A stretch of DNA of 64,000 nt. Source: Actinomycetes bacterium (GTDB taxonomy: Bacteria > Actinomycetota > Actinomycetes > Actinomycetales > Micrococcaceae). The translations under genes were made by a program, and so were the position numbers. The notes below the pieces were generated by a model. The model did no database searches and was not told the DNA's origin. It worked only from the letters and a program-made list of their open reading frames with translations. The stretch covers positions 28,671 through 92,670 of the forward strand of contig JAFAAV010000051.1 in the NCBI GenBank assembly GCA_023426375.1, written 5' to 3'. Below, in pieces: positions 26,184 to 35,723 of this stretch (positions are counted from its first letter, which is position 1; every line of letters starts with the position of its first letter).

Positions 26184-26572
26184 CAGTCGGCCCTGCCCTC
26201 TGGTTCGTGACTGTCCCCGGTTGCTTGCTCAATGGCGGCGACCAGACGACTGCGTTCCTTCTGGATCCATTGGCCCTCCGAGTAGTTCTGGAGGAATGTC
26301 TCCGCGAATTCCACGGGGTCCTCTCCGACCACTTCACGCACGGGCGTACCGTCCGTTGCGCTCTGCTCGAACAGAACGAGCAGGTCATCCAGCATGCGCA
26401 GCATGATGTTCCCGTCCGAGATCGCGCCGAAGTACATCAGGTACCTCTCCAACGCGTTGATAGCTGTTCGGTAATTGGCCGGGAGCTTCTGCTTCCGGTT
26501 CTTGTAGTTGCGGTAGCGCTTCTTGTCTTCGAGCGCTCCTGTTACTTTTTCGAGCCACTGCTGAGTCCTCAT
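26183..26572 (-). CDS. DUF1048 family protein
   Basis: The product has 129 residues, with the family core EDKKRYRNYKNRKQKLP, INALERYLMYFG and VREVVGEDPVEFAETFLQNY. DUF1048 genes are found next to PadR regulators and ABC-2 exporters, as here, but their function is not established. It overlaps both flanking genes (four bases with padR, one with the ATPase), so the four genes are one transcript. Confidence 0.85.
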   Translation of the reverse strand: MRTQQWLEKVTGALEDKKRYRNYKNRKQKLPANYRTAINALERYLMYFGAISDGNIMLRMLDDLLVLFEQSATDGTPVREVVGEDPVEFAETFLQNYSEGQWIQKERSRLVAAIEQATGDSHEPEGRAD

Positions 26573-26904
26573 GACTGCCTGTCTCTTTCGCGGAGCTTGT
26601 CCAAACGTTCAGAGAGGAAGCTCCACGTCCTCCAGAACTCGTTCAGTTGTTCTCGCCCTTGGGCGTTGAGCGAGAAAACTTTTCGCGGCGGACCCTTCTC
26701 GGAGGGAACTTTCTCCACATCCACGAAGCCTCGCTGCTCGATCCTGACCAGCAATGCGTACACGGTGCCCTCAGCGATCTCAGCGAATCCTTGCTCCCGG
26801 AGCCACGCGGTGATCTCGTAGCCGTAGGCGGGACGTTCGGACAGAATCGCCAGGACGATGCCTTCGAGCGTGCCTTTCAGCATCTCGGTCGTTTGCTTGC
26901 CCAT
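26569..26904 (-). CDS. PadR-family transcriptional regulator
   Basis: The product has 111 residues with a winged helix-turn-helix: MLKGTLEGIVLAILSERPAYGYEI, then LREQGFAEIAEGTVYALLVRIEQRGFV, and a wing DVEKVPSEKGPPRKVF. The C-terminal helix is for dimerisation. It leads the exporter operon and most likely represses it. The inverted repeat at 26920-26951 just upstream is the probable operator. Confidence 0.9.
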   Translation of the reverse strand: MGKQTTEMLKGTLEGIVLAILSERPAYGYEITAWLREQGFAEIAEGTVYALLVRIEQRGFVDVEKVPSEKGPPRKVFSLNAQGREQLNEFWRTWSFLSERLDKLRERDRQS

Positions 26905-26919
26905 GCCACCTCACTACCT

Positions 26920-26951
26920 AGTGTCACTGATTACCACTACATAGTAACACT
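26920..26951. promoter_or_regulatory. Inverted repeat, likely PadR operator
   Basis: AGTGTCACT (26920-26928) and AGTAACACT (26943-26951) are inverted copies agreeing at eight of nine positions, 14 bases apart. They lie 16 bases before the padR start, where the promoter of the PadR-exporter operon should be. PadR proteins bind such dyads near their own promoters. Confidence 0.55.
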
Positions 26952-27062
26952 GAATAGCTGAGGTGAACCGGCCTACCCAGAAGCAATCTTTGAGGGCCCC
27001 AAAGGGCCGCCCCAGTGTGAAGTAGAAAACGACGGCACTACAGACAGAGGTTCAGAAACACC

Positions 27063-28365
27063 TCAGACGGGCGGGCCTTTCGAGCCCTGCGGCACGTAGT
27101 CCTTCTTCCGGGATGAGATCAGGGCGTTGATCCACCGAGCGTTCGGATCCGCATCGACCAGGAGGGCCTTGAGGAACAGCGTGGCCGGCAGCGCCACGAG
27201 CGCGCCGAGCCAGCCCAGAATCATGTACCAGAACATCAGTGACAAGAAGGACATGGTGGGTGTAACCCCCACGGACTCGCCGGTGAACTTGGGCTGGATC
27301 ACGGACTGCACGGTGAAGTTCAGCACGCTGTAGGCGGCGACCACCGCGAGCATCGCAACCCAACCGTCGTCGAGCAGGGCCAGGATGGCCGGTGGAATCA
27401 TGCCGAGCACCAGACCGATATTCGGGATGTAGTTGGTGATGAACGCCAGAATTCCCCACACCCAGATCAACTGCACACCAATGACCTGGAGCGCCAGCAC
27501 GTCCAAGAACGCGGCGATCAGACCGAAGACCGTGGTCACCACCCAATAGCGGCGCACCCCCCTGGGCGAAATCAACCATGGCTCCGGCAATGTGCGGTCG
27601 GTCCTCGGCCAGGCGGGTCAACCTGCGTCCTGTGGTGGCCGAGTCCATACTCAGGAAGAACACCCCCATGACCAGCGTGGCCAACAATCCCATAATCGCG
27701 GAAACGTTGCTCAGGATGGGCGTCACCAAGCTCATGATGTTGCCGGCGGTCACGCCTTGGAGGCTGGACTCGACCATTTCCGTGGAGATTCCAAGGGCCG
27801 CCAAACCGGTGATCGACTCATCGACTAATCGCGCGAACTCGTCCTGGTAATGAGGTAGTTCGCTCACCAACTCAGCTACGGACCACACGCCCATTGCGAC
27901 AAACAGGGCGAGCACGCCGAGCACCACGGTCAGCGCCAATGCGGCCGCCGCATAGCGTGGCATCCGTTTCGACATCCATCGCTGCAGCGGGTACACCACG
28001 ATCAACAGGTTCAAGCCGAGAAAGATCGGCGCCACGATGTCCTGAGCACCCTGCAGACCTGCCAACAGAATCAGCAGACCCGCAACACCAACGGTGATCG
28101 CGAGGAACCGAGGCACGTGTACTGAATTCACGGGGGCGTTGACGGGCGCAGGTTGCTCGCCAGGTGGCTGCAGCTGCGATGGGTCCTCTTGTTCCGCTCG
28201 GAGCACTTCCTGGGTCGACAGGCCCTGTGCCTCGACACCATCCTCCGGGCAGGAGTTTTCGACGCCGCCAGCAGGCTCGCCTACTTCCCCGGGCTCACCT
28301 TCTTCTCGGTCACCCTCCGGCGAGGTTGCGGTTTCTTCGGATGGTCGATGACTCATCGAGCCCAT
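27063..28365 (-). pseudogene. AI-2E family transporter gene with a one-base frameshift
   Basis: Read with one correction, the gene encodes a 433-residue membrane protein of the AI-2E transporter family (PerM/YdiK-like). It has an acidic 90-residue N-terminal tail, then PRFLAITVGVAGLLILLAGL, IVAPIFLGLNLLIVVYPLQR and, after the break, RRYWVVTTVFGLIAAFLDVL, NYIPNIGLVLGMIPP and a family-typical end PATLFLKALLVD. The frames meet in a run of six G (minus strand; 27557-27562); five would restore the frame at Gln-Gly-Val-Arg-Arg-Tyr. Either a natural slip or a sequencing error explains it. The ATG at 28365 follows GAGGG. Function in other bacteria includes export of small molecules. Confidence 0.85.
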
Positions 28366-28871
28366 GCAGCAAACCCTCACTCATCCACGTGTCGCTAATC
28401 TGCTGCAGTCTAGGAAGCAAGGGCATCGCCCAGGTGAACTCGGGACGTCCCAGGGAACAACTCGGCACCCACGAGCGACACCCGGGTGACATACGGCAGC
28501 CGCACCACACCCTGTTGGGGGAGGCCTCGTCAACCTGTGAGCAGGCTCATAAATGCCCCACGTCGTGTCTACTGGCCAGTAATTTCTCTGATGACCTGTA
28601 AGAACGGAAATACTCCCCAGATGTCACCCTGACCTTAATCAAATCGTTAGGTATTCCGATTGCAAATGCTTGATTAAGGCAGTTACGTTTAAGGCACAAA
28701 TGAACCAGCAGGGGGATGCTGGAGATCCACCTCGCGCGACAGCATGACGCGCATCCCGTACGGTCGGGGGACCAGATCGGGAAACTTCATGACACTAGGC
28801 TGCCACGTTTTCAAGCGGGCAGTTTTGCTTCTCCCTGCGTTACATGGTTCTTACTTGGGGGAGCTTTCTCG
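28366..28871. other. Long non-coding region upstream of the Pls-like synthetase
   Basis: No gene is supported in these 506 bases. The half nearest the synthetase is notably A/T-rich and contains the inverted repeat listed separately, with a possible promoter TTGCAA (28660-28665) and TACGTT (28684-28689), 18 bases apart. The implied 5' leader is about 170 bases. Confidence 0.4.
28633..28679. promoter_or_regulatory. Perfect 10-bp inverted repeat upstream of the Pls-like gene
   Basis: CCTTAATCAA (28633-28642) and TTGATTAAGG (28670-28679) are exact inverse complements, 27 bases apart, centre-to-centre about 37. The putative -35 hexamer TTGCAA lies at the inner edge of the right arm. Paired arms that far apart suggest two bound protein dimers or a looped site rather than a hairpin. 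Confidence 0.55.
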
Positions 28872-31800
28872 ATGGAACGTCGTCTTAATAAAGGTACGTC
28901 TCAAAAACTTGAAAGAATAGAAGAAATGGCGTCTGACCGGGCCGTATACCCGGTTGAGACACCGCCGGAACCACGAACGCTCGTAGACATCGTGCTGGAC
29001 ACCGTGGCCCAGTTCCCGGATGCCATTGCCCTGGAAGACGAGCAGGAGCGCGTGCCCTACGGCGAGCTGGAAGCCCGCATCGAATCACACGTGCAGCGTC
29101 TGTGGGATATCGGCGTGGGTCGTGGAGACCGCGTGGGTATCCGGGTCCCGTCCGGCGGTGCAGACCTCTACGTCGCCATCCTCGCCACGCTGTTCGCCGG
29201 TGTCGCCTACGTGCCGGTCGACTGGGACGATCCCGACGAGCGGGCCAATACCGTGTGGGAAGAAGCAGGCGTGGCCGCAATCTTCGGCCGGGACCTCGAA
29301 CTGACGCGCGTGGAGAGCATCGAAACCACGGGTGATACCGAACCACCGCGCACCCAGGACGATGCCTGGATCATTTTCACCTCCGGCTCCACCGGAAAGC
29401 CCAAGGGCGTAGCGATCACCCATCGTTCCGCCGCCGCTCTCGTGGACGCAGAAGCCAAGATGTACCTGCAGAAGCGCCCCATGGGCCCCGGTGACCGCGT
29501 CATGGCGGGCCTGTCCGTGGCCTTCGATGCGTCCTGCGAAGAGATGTGGCTGGCCTGGCGTTACGGCGCCACGCTGATACCGGCCCCGCGCGACGTCGTG
29601 CGGTCCGGTCCCGATCTCGGCCGCTGGATTATCAACCACCGCATCACCGCCGTCTCCACCGTGCCCACGTTGGCATCGCTGTGGCCCAGCGAGGCGCTGG
29701 ACACCGTGCGTCTGTTGATTTTCGGCGGCGAAGCCTGCCCGCTGGAACTCACCCAACGGTTGGTCCGTCCCGGTCGCGAGGTCTGGAACACCTACGGCCC
29801 CACCGAGGCCACCGTGATCGGATCGGGTGCCATCCTGACCGGTGACGCTCCCATTCGAATCGGCCTGCCCGTTCCCGGGTGGCAACTGGCCGTGGTGGAT
29901 ACCGACGGTCAGCCCGTGGCCTGGGGCGAAACCGGCGAACTGATCATCGGCGGCGTCGGCCTGGGCCGTTACCTGGATCCCGAAAAGGACGCCGAGAAGT
30001 ACGCGTCGCTGCCCTCACTGGGCTGGGAACGCGCCTACCGCACCGGTGACATGGTCAAGGCAGACAAGGAAGGACTCGTTTTCGCGGGTCGTGTGGATGA
30101 CCAGGTGAAGATCTCCGGCCGTCGCATGGAACTCGGTGAGATCGACGACTACATGAGCTCCGTACCGGGCGTTCGCGTGGGTGCGTGCGCCGTGCACCCC
30201 ACACCCGGTGGCGACAACATCATTGCCGGGTACCTGGTACCTGACTTCGAAGGTGCCGTTGACCTGGTGGCCGTGCGAGCCTGGCTGTCCGAAAGGCTGC
30301 CGGGCCAGATGGTCCCCGCCCTGTGTCTCATGGACGAGTTGCCGTTGAAGACCTCGGGCAAGGTGGACCGCAAAGCCCTACCGTGGCCCATGCCGACCGA
30401 CGGGCTCGATCAGAAGCCATCACTGGATCACGACCTCGAATGGCTCGCGGAGCTGTGGGCCGATCAGCTCGGTCCCCTACCCTTCACCGCGGACAGCGAC
30501 TTCTTCGCCATGGGAGGCAGCTCCGTAGGCGTCGCCCGCCTGGTCTCGGCGCTACGCCAGTCCCACCCGGACACGGAAATTGCACGCATCTACGCGGACC
30601 CCACCCTGCGCGGCATGGCCAACTACTTGGAAACGCTCGAAGCCTCCCAGGATTCCAAGCGGGAACCCGCGCCCTTGCCCGCCTGGACCGGTTGGGTCCA
30701 GGGAGCGTTCTTGGCTGCGCTGTGCGTCGCCAACGGCCTGCGCTACGTGGTGGGTTCCCTCATCGTCGTGTGGGTCCTCGCTGTGGTTGTAGGTGCCGGA
30801 TGGGTACCCACTCCCCCGCTACTGCCGTTGATCATCGGCTGGCTCGTGATGTTCTCACTGCCCGGTCGCGTACTCGTCGGCTCCGCGTTCGTGAGACTGC
30901 TGACCGCCGGGCTCAAACCCGGTCACTATCCTCGGGGTAAGTGGAATCACCTACGAGTGTGGGCCGCTGAACGCCTGGTGGTTTTCAACAAGTACGAGGT
31001 TCTGCTGGGCACTCCCATGGCCCGCACCCTCCACCGTCTCTTCGGTAACAAGGTGGGCAGCGACGCGCACCTGCATCACATGCCGCCCGTAACCGGTCTG
31101 GTCTCGATCGGTGAAGGTGCCACCGTGGAATTCGAGGCGGATCTCGCGGGTTACTGGCTCGACGGTGACACGTTCCACGTGGGCGCTATTGAAATCGGCG
31201 CCCACTCGCGCGTCGGTACGCGCACGCTGGTCGACCCCGGTGCTCGCGTGGGCGCCCGGGCAGAGGTTCTGCCCGGTTCCCATGTGACGGGCACGGTTCC
31301 CGACGGCGAGTTGTGGGGCGGGTCCCCCATGTACCATCGCGGTGCCGCGGCCCAGACCTGGCCCGACGTCGCTCCGGAGACCGTGGCCAACCTGCCCACC
31401 TGGGGCAAGGTCAAGTCTCATCTGGCTTACACCGGTGGTACCGCCGTCATTGGCTTGCTGCCGATCCTGGCCATCATTCCCGGTGCGCTCCTGATCCTCC
31501 CGCAGGTCATCGGCATCCAGTTCTATGAACTGGTCTTCCCGATCCTCGCCCTGTGGGTACCGTTGTTCGTCATCCTCACCGCCGTCGTGTGGTTGTTGCT
31601 CGTGGTGGGTTGCGTGCGCCTGGTGGCAGGCATGATCAACCCCGGGTACTTCCCGCAGAACGGTCCGGTCGGTTGGGCCACGTGGTTCACCGAGACTCTG
31701 ATGCAGCGCACGTTGATCTCGACCTACCCGATCTACGCGTCCTGCGTCACCCCACTGTTCCTCCGCTTGTTGGGTGCCCGAGTGGGCCGCTCGGTGGAGA

Positions 31801-32942
31801 TCTCTACTGCGGAAACCATTCCGCACCTGACCTCGCTGAAGGACGGCGCGTTCTTGGCGGATCACTCCCTGGTGGCCTCCCACCGATCCGGATTCGGCTG
31901 GGTTCATTTGGGAACGTCCGTGATCGGCGAGCGCACGTTCGTGGGTAACTCCGCGATCGTGGGTCCCGACCGTGATCTCCCCGAGGACGCTCTGGTGGCG
32001 GTCCTCAGCTCCGCACCTCACAAGGCCCCGGTCGGTTCGTCGTGGCTGGGCCGCCGTGCACAACCCATTGCTCGCGCCCACACGGAGGCCGACGAATCGG
32101 CGACTTTCCGCCCGCCCCGTCGCCTCCAGGCAGCGCGCGGTTTCGTGGAAGCGTTCCGCATGGTTCCGGCCATGGTCTCCGCATGGATCGACCTGATGAT
32201 CGTGTACGCGTTGACCAGCATCTACATGAACTACGGAATGGGGCTGCAGGGGCTGCTCTACACCGCACTGTGGTCAGGTGTGGTCCTGCTGGCCGCCAGT
32301 ACGCTGGCGTGTTTGGTCCCCGTGATCGTCAAGTGGGCTCTCATGGGCCGCTTCCGCACCGGCGAGCGCCCGCTGTTCAGCTCGTTCGTGTGGCGCAACG
32401 AGTTGGCGGACGTTTTCTCCGAGTCCCTGGCCGTGCCGTCCTTGGTTCGACTCAGCGTGGGATCCCCGCTGTTCAACGCCTGGTCGCGTCTCATGGGTGC
32501 TCACGTGGAACGCGGTGTGTGGTGCGAAACCTGGTGGCTGCCCGAGTTCGACCTGGTCACCTTGGAAGAGGGCGTGTCCGTCAACCGCGGCACCGTGCTG
32601 CAGACCCACCTGTTCCACGATCGCATCATGCGCTTGGAGCCGGTCACCATGCGTCGCGGTTCCACGCTGGGACCCAACAGTTTTGTGCTGCCCGGCGCCA
32701 CGATCGAAGAACGTTCCACGGTGGGCCCCGGCTCACTGGTCATGCGTCAAGAAACGGTGCCGGCCAACGGTAACTGGGGCGGTAATCCCATCCGACATCT
32801 CGAACCCGGTGACCAGGCCATCAGTGCCCAGGTCGTTCCCGGACCGCAGGTGGCGGAACACGATCATCCGATCGTGCCCGTTGCACCCATCAACACATCG
32901 CAGACGGTCTCGACTGCAACGCCCGAGGAGGCCACCCGATGA
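28872..32942 (+). CDS. Poly(amino acid) synthetase, epsilon-poly-L-lysine synthetase (Pls)-like
   Basis: The product has 1356 residues with the modular order of Pls: an adenylation domain (to about residue 505), a carrier domain with the phosphopantetheine serine S551 in FFAMGGSSVG, then three tandem units each made of two membrane helices and a left-handed beta-helix-like condensation region (starting near 665, 930 and 1090). Motif A3 is FTSGSTGKPKGVA, A4 is AFDASCEEMWLAWRYG, A8 is FAGRVDDQVKISGR. Pls of Streptomyces makes poly-lysine with this same order; length (about 1320) also agrees. The start is the ATG after GGGGGAG. The substrate may be lysine, diaminobutyrate or another diamino acid. 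It overlaps the next gene by four bases. Confidence 0.85.
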   Translation: MERRLNKGTSQKLERIEEMASDRAVYPVETPPEPRTLVDIVLDTVAQFPDAIALEDEQERVPYGELEARIESHVQRLWDIGVGRGDRVGIRVPSGGADLYVAILATLFAGVAYVPVDWDDPDERANTVWEEAGVAAIFGRDLELTRVESIETTGDTEPPRTQDDAWIIFTSGSTGKPKGVAITHRSAAALVDAEAKMYLQKRPMGPGDRVMAGLSVAFDASCEEMWLAWRYGATLIPAPRDVVRSGPDLGRWIINHRITAVSTVPTLASLWPSEALDTVRLLIFGGEACPLELTQRLVRPGREVWNTYGPTEATVIGSGAILTGDAPIRIGLPVPGWQLAVVDTDGQPVAWGETGELIIGGVGLGRYLDPEKDAEKYASLPSLGWERAYRTGDMVKADKEGLVFAGRVDDQVKISGRRMELGEIDDYMSSVPGVRVGACAVHPTPGGDNIIAGYLVPDFEGAVDLVAVRAWLSERLPGQMVPALCLMDELPLKTSGKVDRKALPWPMPTDGLDQKPSLDHDLEWLAELWADQLGPLPFTADSDFFAMGGSSVGVARLVSALRQSHPDTEIARIYADPTLRGMANYLETLEASQDSKREPAPLPAWTGWVQGAFLAALCVANGLRYVVGSLIVVWVLAVVVGAGWVPTPPLLPLIIGWLVMFSLPGRVLVGSAFVRLLTAGLKPGHYPRGKWNHLRVWAAERLVVFNKYEVLLGTPMARTLHRLFGNKVGSDAHLHHMPPVTGLVSIGEGATVEFEADLAGYWLDGDTFHVGAIEIGAHSRVGTRTLVDPGARVGARAEVLPGSHVTGTVPDGELWGGSPMYHRGAAAQTWPDVAPETVANLPTWGKVKSHLAYTGGTAVIGLLPILAIIPGALLILPQVIGIQFYELVFPILALWVPLFVILTAVVWLLLVVGCVRLVAGMINPGYFPQNGPVGWATWFTETLMQRTLISTYPIYASCVTPLFLRLLGARVGRSVEISTAETIPHLTSLKDGAFLADHSLVASHRSGFGWVHLGTSVIGERTFVGNSAIVGPDRDLPEDALVAVLSSAPHKAPVGSSWLGRRAQPIARAHTEADESATFRPPRRLQAARGFVEAFRMVPAMVSAWIDLMIVYALTSIYMNYGMGLQGLLYTALWSGVVLLAASTLACLVPVIVKWALMGRFRTGERPLFSSFVWRNELADVFSESLAVPSLVRLSVGSPLFNAWSRLMGAHVERGVWCETWWLPEFDLVTLEEGVSVNRGTVLQTHLFHDRIMRLEPVTMRRGSTLGPNSFVLPGATIEERSTVGPGSLVMRQETVPANGNWGGNPIRHLEPGDQAISAQVVPGPQVAEHDHPIVPVAPINTSQTVSTATPEEATR

Positions 32943-34348
32943 ACGAACACAAAGTGGATGAAATAGCCGAGGGCGACCTGATGCCGGGTGAGCGACCTCG
33001 CCCCGGTCAACGTCCTCCGCGCGAAGTGTGGACTGGCGGTTCGGACAATGGCCGCGGGGCCAGCACCGAGAACGAGCACTGGAGCGAGAACGCCCCGATC
33101 GTCACGGCACCACCTCGCGCCACGGCACCTTCGCCGCGGCAGGGCGCAGCGATACGCAACGTGGCCAGTTCGGACGGGCGGCGCACCAAGCGGCGCATCA
33201 TGGGGGTCGACGCCGCTCGCGGCTTCGCGTTGATCGGTATGATCGCGGTTCACACCCTGCCCGCGTCCGTGGGCACCACCGACGAGCCCTCACTGACGTG
33301 GGTGCTTTTCGGCGGCCACTCCGCTGCTCTGTTCGCCGTCTTAGCCGGTGTCAGCTTGGCCTTCCTCACGGGCGGCAGGAACCCGCGACAGGGCCTTGAC
33401 GCACGACGGGCCCGAGTGGGCATCGCGGTACGCGCGCTGTTGTTGTTCGCGATCGGTTTGCTGCTCAACACCATGGACTTCCCAGCGTTCAATATCCTCA
33501 CGTACTACGGAGTGATGTTCCTGCTGGCCATCCCCTTCACCATGATGTCGGTGCGCTGGCTCTTCGGAAGCGCCGTGTTCTTCATGATCTTCGCCCCGAT
33601 GCTCATGCAGTCGACACTGGACGTTCTGCCGTCACACGTGCACGACAACGCCAACCTCGTGAACTTGTTCACGGCCCCCGGAACGGTTCTGGCGGAGTTG
33701 TTCCTGACCGGGACCTACCCTGCGCTTCCCTGGATGGCGTTCATCTGCCTGGGTATGGCGTTGGGCCGGTTGCCGTTGTCCCGTGATCGTATTCAGATTC
33801 TCCTGGTGATCTTCGGCGCCGTGATTGCGGCCGTGGCCAAGGGCTTGTCCATGATGATGCTGCTGCGCTTCGACGTGCGTGAAGCACTGGTGGCGTCCAC
33901 CCCGTGGTTGACCAACAAAGAGGTCATGACCATCCAGAACTACGGTCCGGACCCCGAGCTTCCCACCACCACCATGAGCTGGTTGTTGATCTCCGGCCCG
34001 CACACCAACACTCCGTTCGCGATCGCCGTCAGCGCGGGTTTGGCCATGGTGGCGTTGGGTGCTTTCCTGTTGATCTGCCGCTGGATCGGGCGTCTGCTGG
34101 CTCCCCTGGGTGCCATGGGTTCCATGACCCTGACCCTCTACAGCGCGCACCTGGTGTTCCTGGCGTTCGTACCCATCAGCGAAACGCCCATGTTCTGGTT
34201 GATCGTCCAGATCGCGGTCGCTGCTCTGGTGGCGACGGCGTGGCAACACGCGGTGGGCTCCGGTCCCCTCGAGCGGTTGGTCACCAGGATCTCCCGTTCC
34301 GCGGGCCGCAGGTTAGTGTCCAACGGGCAGGTCGGTCCGCGGCACTGA
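32939..34348 (+). CDS. DUF418/HGSNAT-like membrane acyltransferase-type protein
   Basis: The product has 469 residues. An unusually polar 85-residue N-terminal tail is followed by about ten membrane helices. GVDAARGFALIGMIAVHTLP is the DUF1624/DUF418-type start of the membrane domain, with VLFGGHSAALFAVLAGVSLAF next. Relatives transfer acyl groups across membranes. The ATGA overlap with the Pls-like gene couples the two, so it may acylate or export the polymer; this is inference. A strong terminator follows at 34418-34450. Confidence 0.7.
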   Translation: MNEHKVDEIAEGDLMPGERPRPGQRPPREVWTGGSDNGRGASTENEHWSENAPIVTAPPRATAPSPRQGAAIRNVASSDGRRTKRRIMGVDAARGFALIGMIAVHTLPASVGTTDEPSLTWVLFGGHSAALFAVLAGVSLAFLTGGRNPRQGLDARRARVGIAVRALLLFAIGLLLNTMDFPAFNILTYYGVMFLLAIPFTMMSVRWLFGSAVFFMIFAPMLMQSTLDVLPSHVHDNANLVNLFTAPGTVLAELFLTGTYPALPWMAFICLGMALGRLPLSRDRIQILLVIFGAVIAAVAKGLSMMMLLRFDVREALVASTPWLTNKEVMTIQNYGPDPELPTTTMSWLLISGPHTNTPFAIAVSAGLAMVALGAFLLICRWIGRLLAPLGAMGSMTLTLYSAHLVFLAFVPISETPMFWLIVQIAVAALVATAWQHAVGSGPLERLVTRISRSAGRRLVSNGQVGPRH

Positions 34349-34417
34349 GCCGGTAGCTCCCGGTTCTCGAGGTAGTCCACGGTCCGACTGACAGAACCGG
34401 ATTACACCACCACAGGC

Positions 34418-34450
34418 AAAGGCCCGAGCGAATGATTCGCTCGGGCCTTT
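34418..34450. terminator. Bidirectional intrinsic terminator
   Basis: AAAGGCCCGAGCGAA and TTCGCTCGGGCCTTT form a perfect 15-base-pair stem with a three-base loop; the A- and T-ends give U-runs in both directions. It lies between the convergent acyltransferase-like gene and the permease gene. Confidence 0.9.
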
Positions 34451-34466
34451 CCGCACGCTGAACCGG

Positions 34467-35673
34467 TTACAGCATCCCCACCAGGACACTGGCCACGATG
34501 ATCGATCCGGCACTCACGGACGTGAAGCCACCGATGAGCATGGGCGGCAGCAGGTGGTCGCGCAGCGCCGTGGATTCTTCCTCGTCACGCGCGGTGGAGC
34601 GGACGACTTCTTGGACGATCAGATAGTCGGCGGGGAATCCGTACATGGCCGTCAGGGCCACGGACATCCCCAGTTTGGGGTGCCAGCCCAGCAGTTTGGT
34701 CACGATGAACCCGCCGATCAGGATGCCTGATCATCCCGAATCCCAGGATCGCGAGAACGGGCAGCAGGGACGCAATCACATCATCGAGCGAGGCTGTCAT
34801 GAGCGGTGCGACGACAATGCAGATGATGGCCGCCATGGCGATACCGAAGCTGTTACTGCGCTCCAGTACGCGGTCCGGAATGACGCCCAATGCCGTGAGG
34901 ATGATGCCGAGCAGTAAGCCCCAGATGGAATAGCTGATCCCCGTCAACTCGCCCAGGTGGAAGGCCGCCGCGCCGGCGGTGAACACCAGGAACAGCAGGA
35001 ACAGCTGGTTCTCGGCGAGCTTCTCCGGCAGGCGCACGAGTTTCGGGCGAGTGGCCACGGTGGTGCCCGCAGCGCCGTCGTTGTGTGCCGAGGAAGCCGA
35101 ACTGGACGGCCCGGTAGCACTGAGCCGTTTGAGATCACCGGTGTCGCGGAGCTTGAGCGAGTAGCTGCGCAACAGGTAATTGGTGAGCGGCATGGACGGC
35201 AGCGACTGCAACATCAGCACCAAGGACGGAACCACGATCACGGCAGTGGCGATCCCCGCTTCGGTGAGACCTTGCGTGGTGAGTGAGGTGGAGATGATGC
35301 CGCCGGCCAGCGGGCCCGCACCGGCGACCGAGTATTCGAATCCGAACAGCGGTGTGACGATGGCGAGCACCATGCCCACTCCCACGAGCATGCCGCCCAA
35401 CGCGATCAACACAGCTTTCCACTGCGCCTTCATGGTGGACAGCGGAATCAGCGACCCCATGTGCACCATGATGGGCGGCTGAATGAGCGTACCCACGATC
35501 ACCATGGTGGATGTCGTGACGAGATCCTCGGGAATCAGGCCGATCTTGGCAAATATAAACGCGCCCAACATGGCTACCAGCAGCGAGGGCACTCGCGCCT
35601 TGGACCAAATGGACAGGATCTCTCCCACGGCGATGAACGCCAGGATGATGGCCGCCGCCAACAGTGGAGACAT
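34467..35673 (-). pseudogene. Multi-pass membrane transporter gene with a one-base frameshift
   Basis: Correcting one base gives a 401-residue integral membrane protein with about ten helices in two halves. The first half contains LVTTSTMVIVGTLIQPPIMV and GPLAGGIISTSLTTQGLTEA, the second GFIVTKLLGWHPKLGMSVAL and FPADYLIVQEVV. The layout recalls two-repeat symporters of the GltS class, but the family is not settled. The frames change at an extra base at 34728 (T on plus, A on the coding strand). The ATG at 35673 has GGAAGG. It follows the M20 amidohydrolase by 50 bases, so it may carry that enzyme's substrate or product. Confidence 0.7.
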
Positions 35674-35723
35674 GGTGGTTCCTTCCGTGGTGAACCGATG
35701 AGGGGTGGCTGAGTGCTGCGGGT

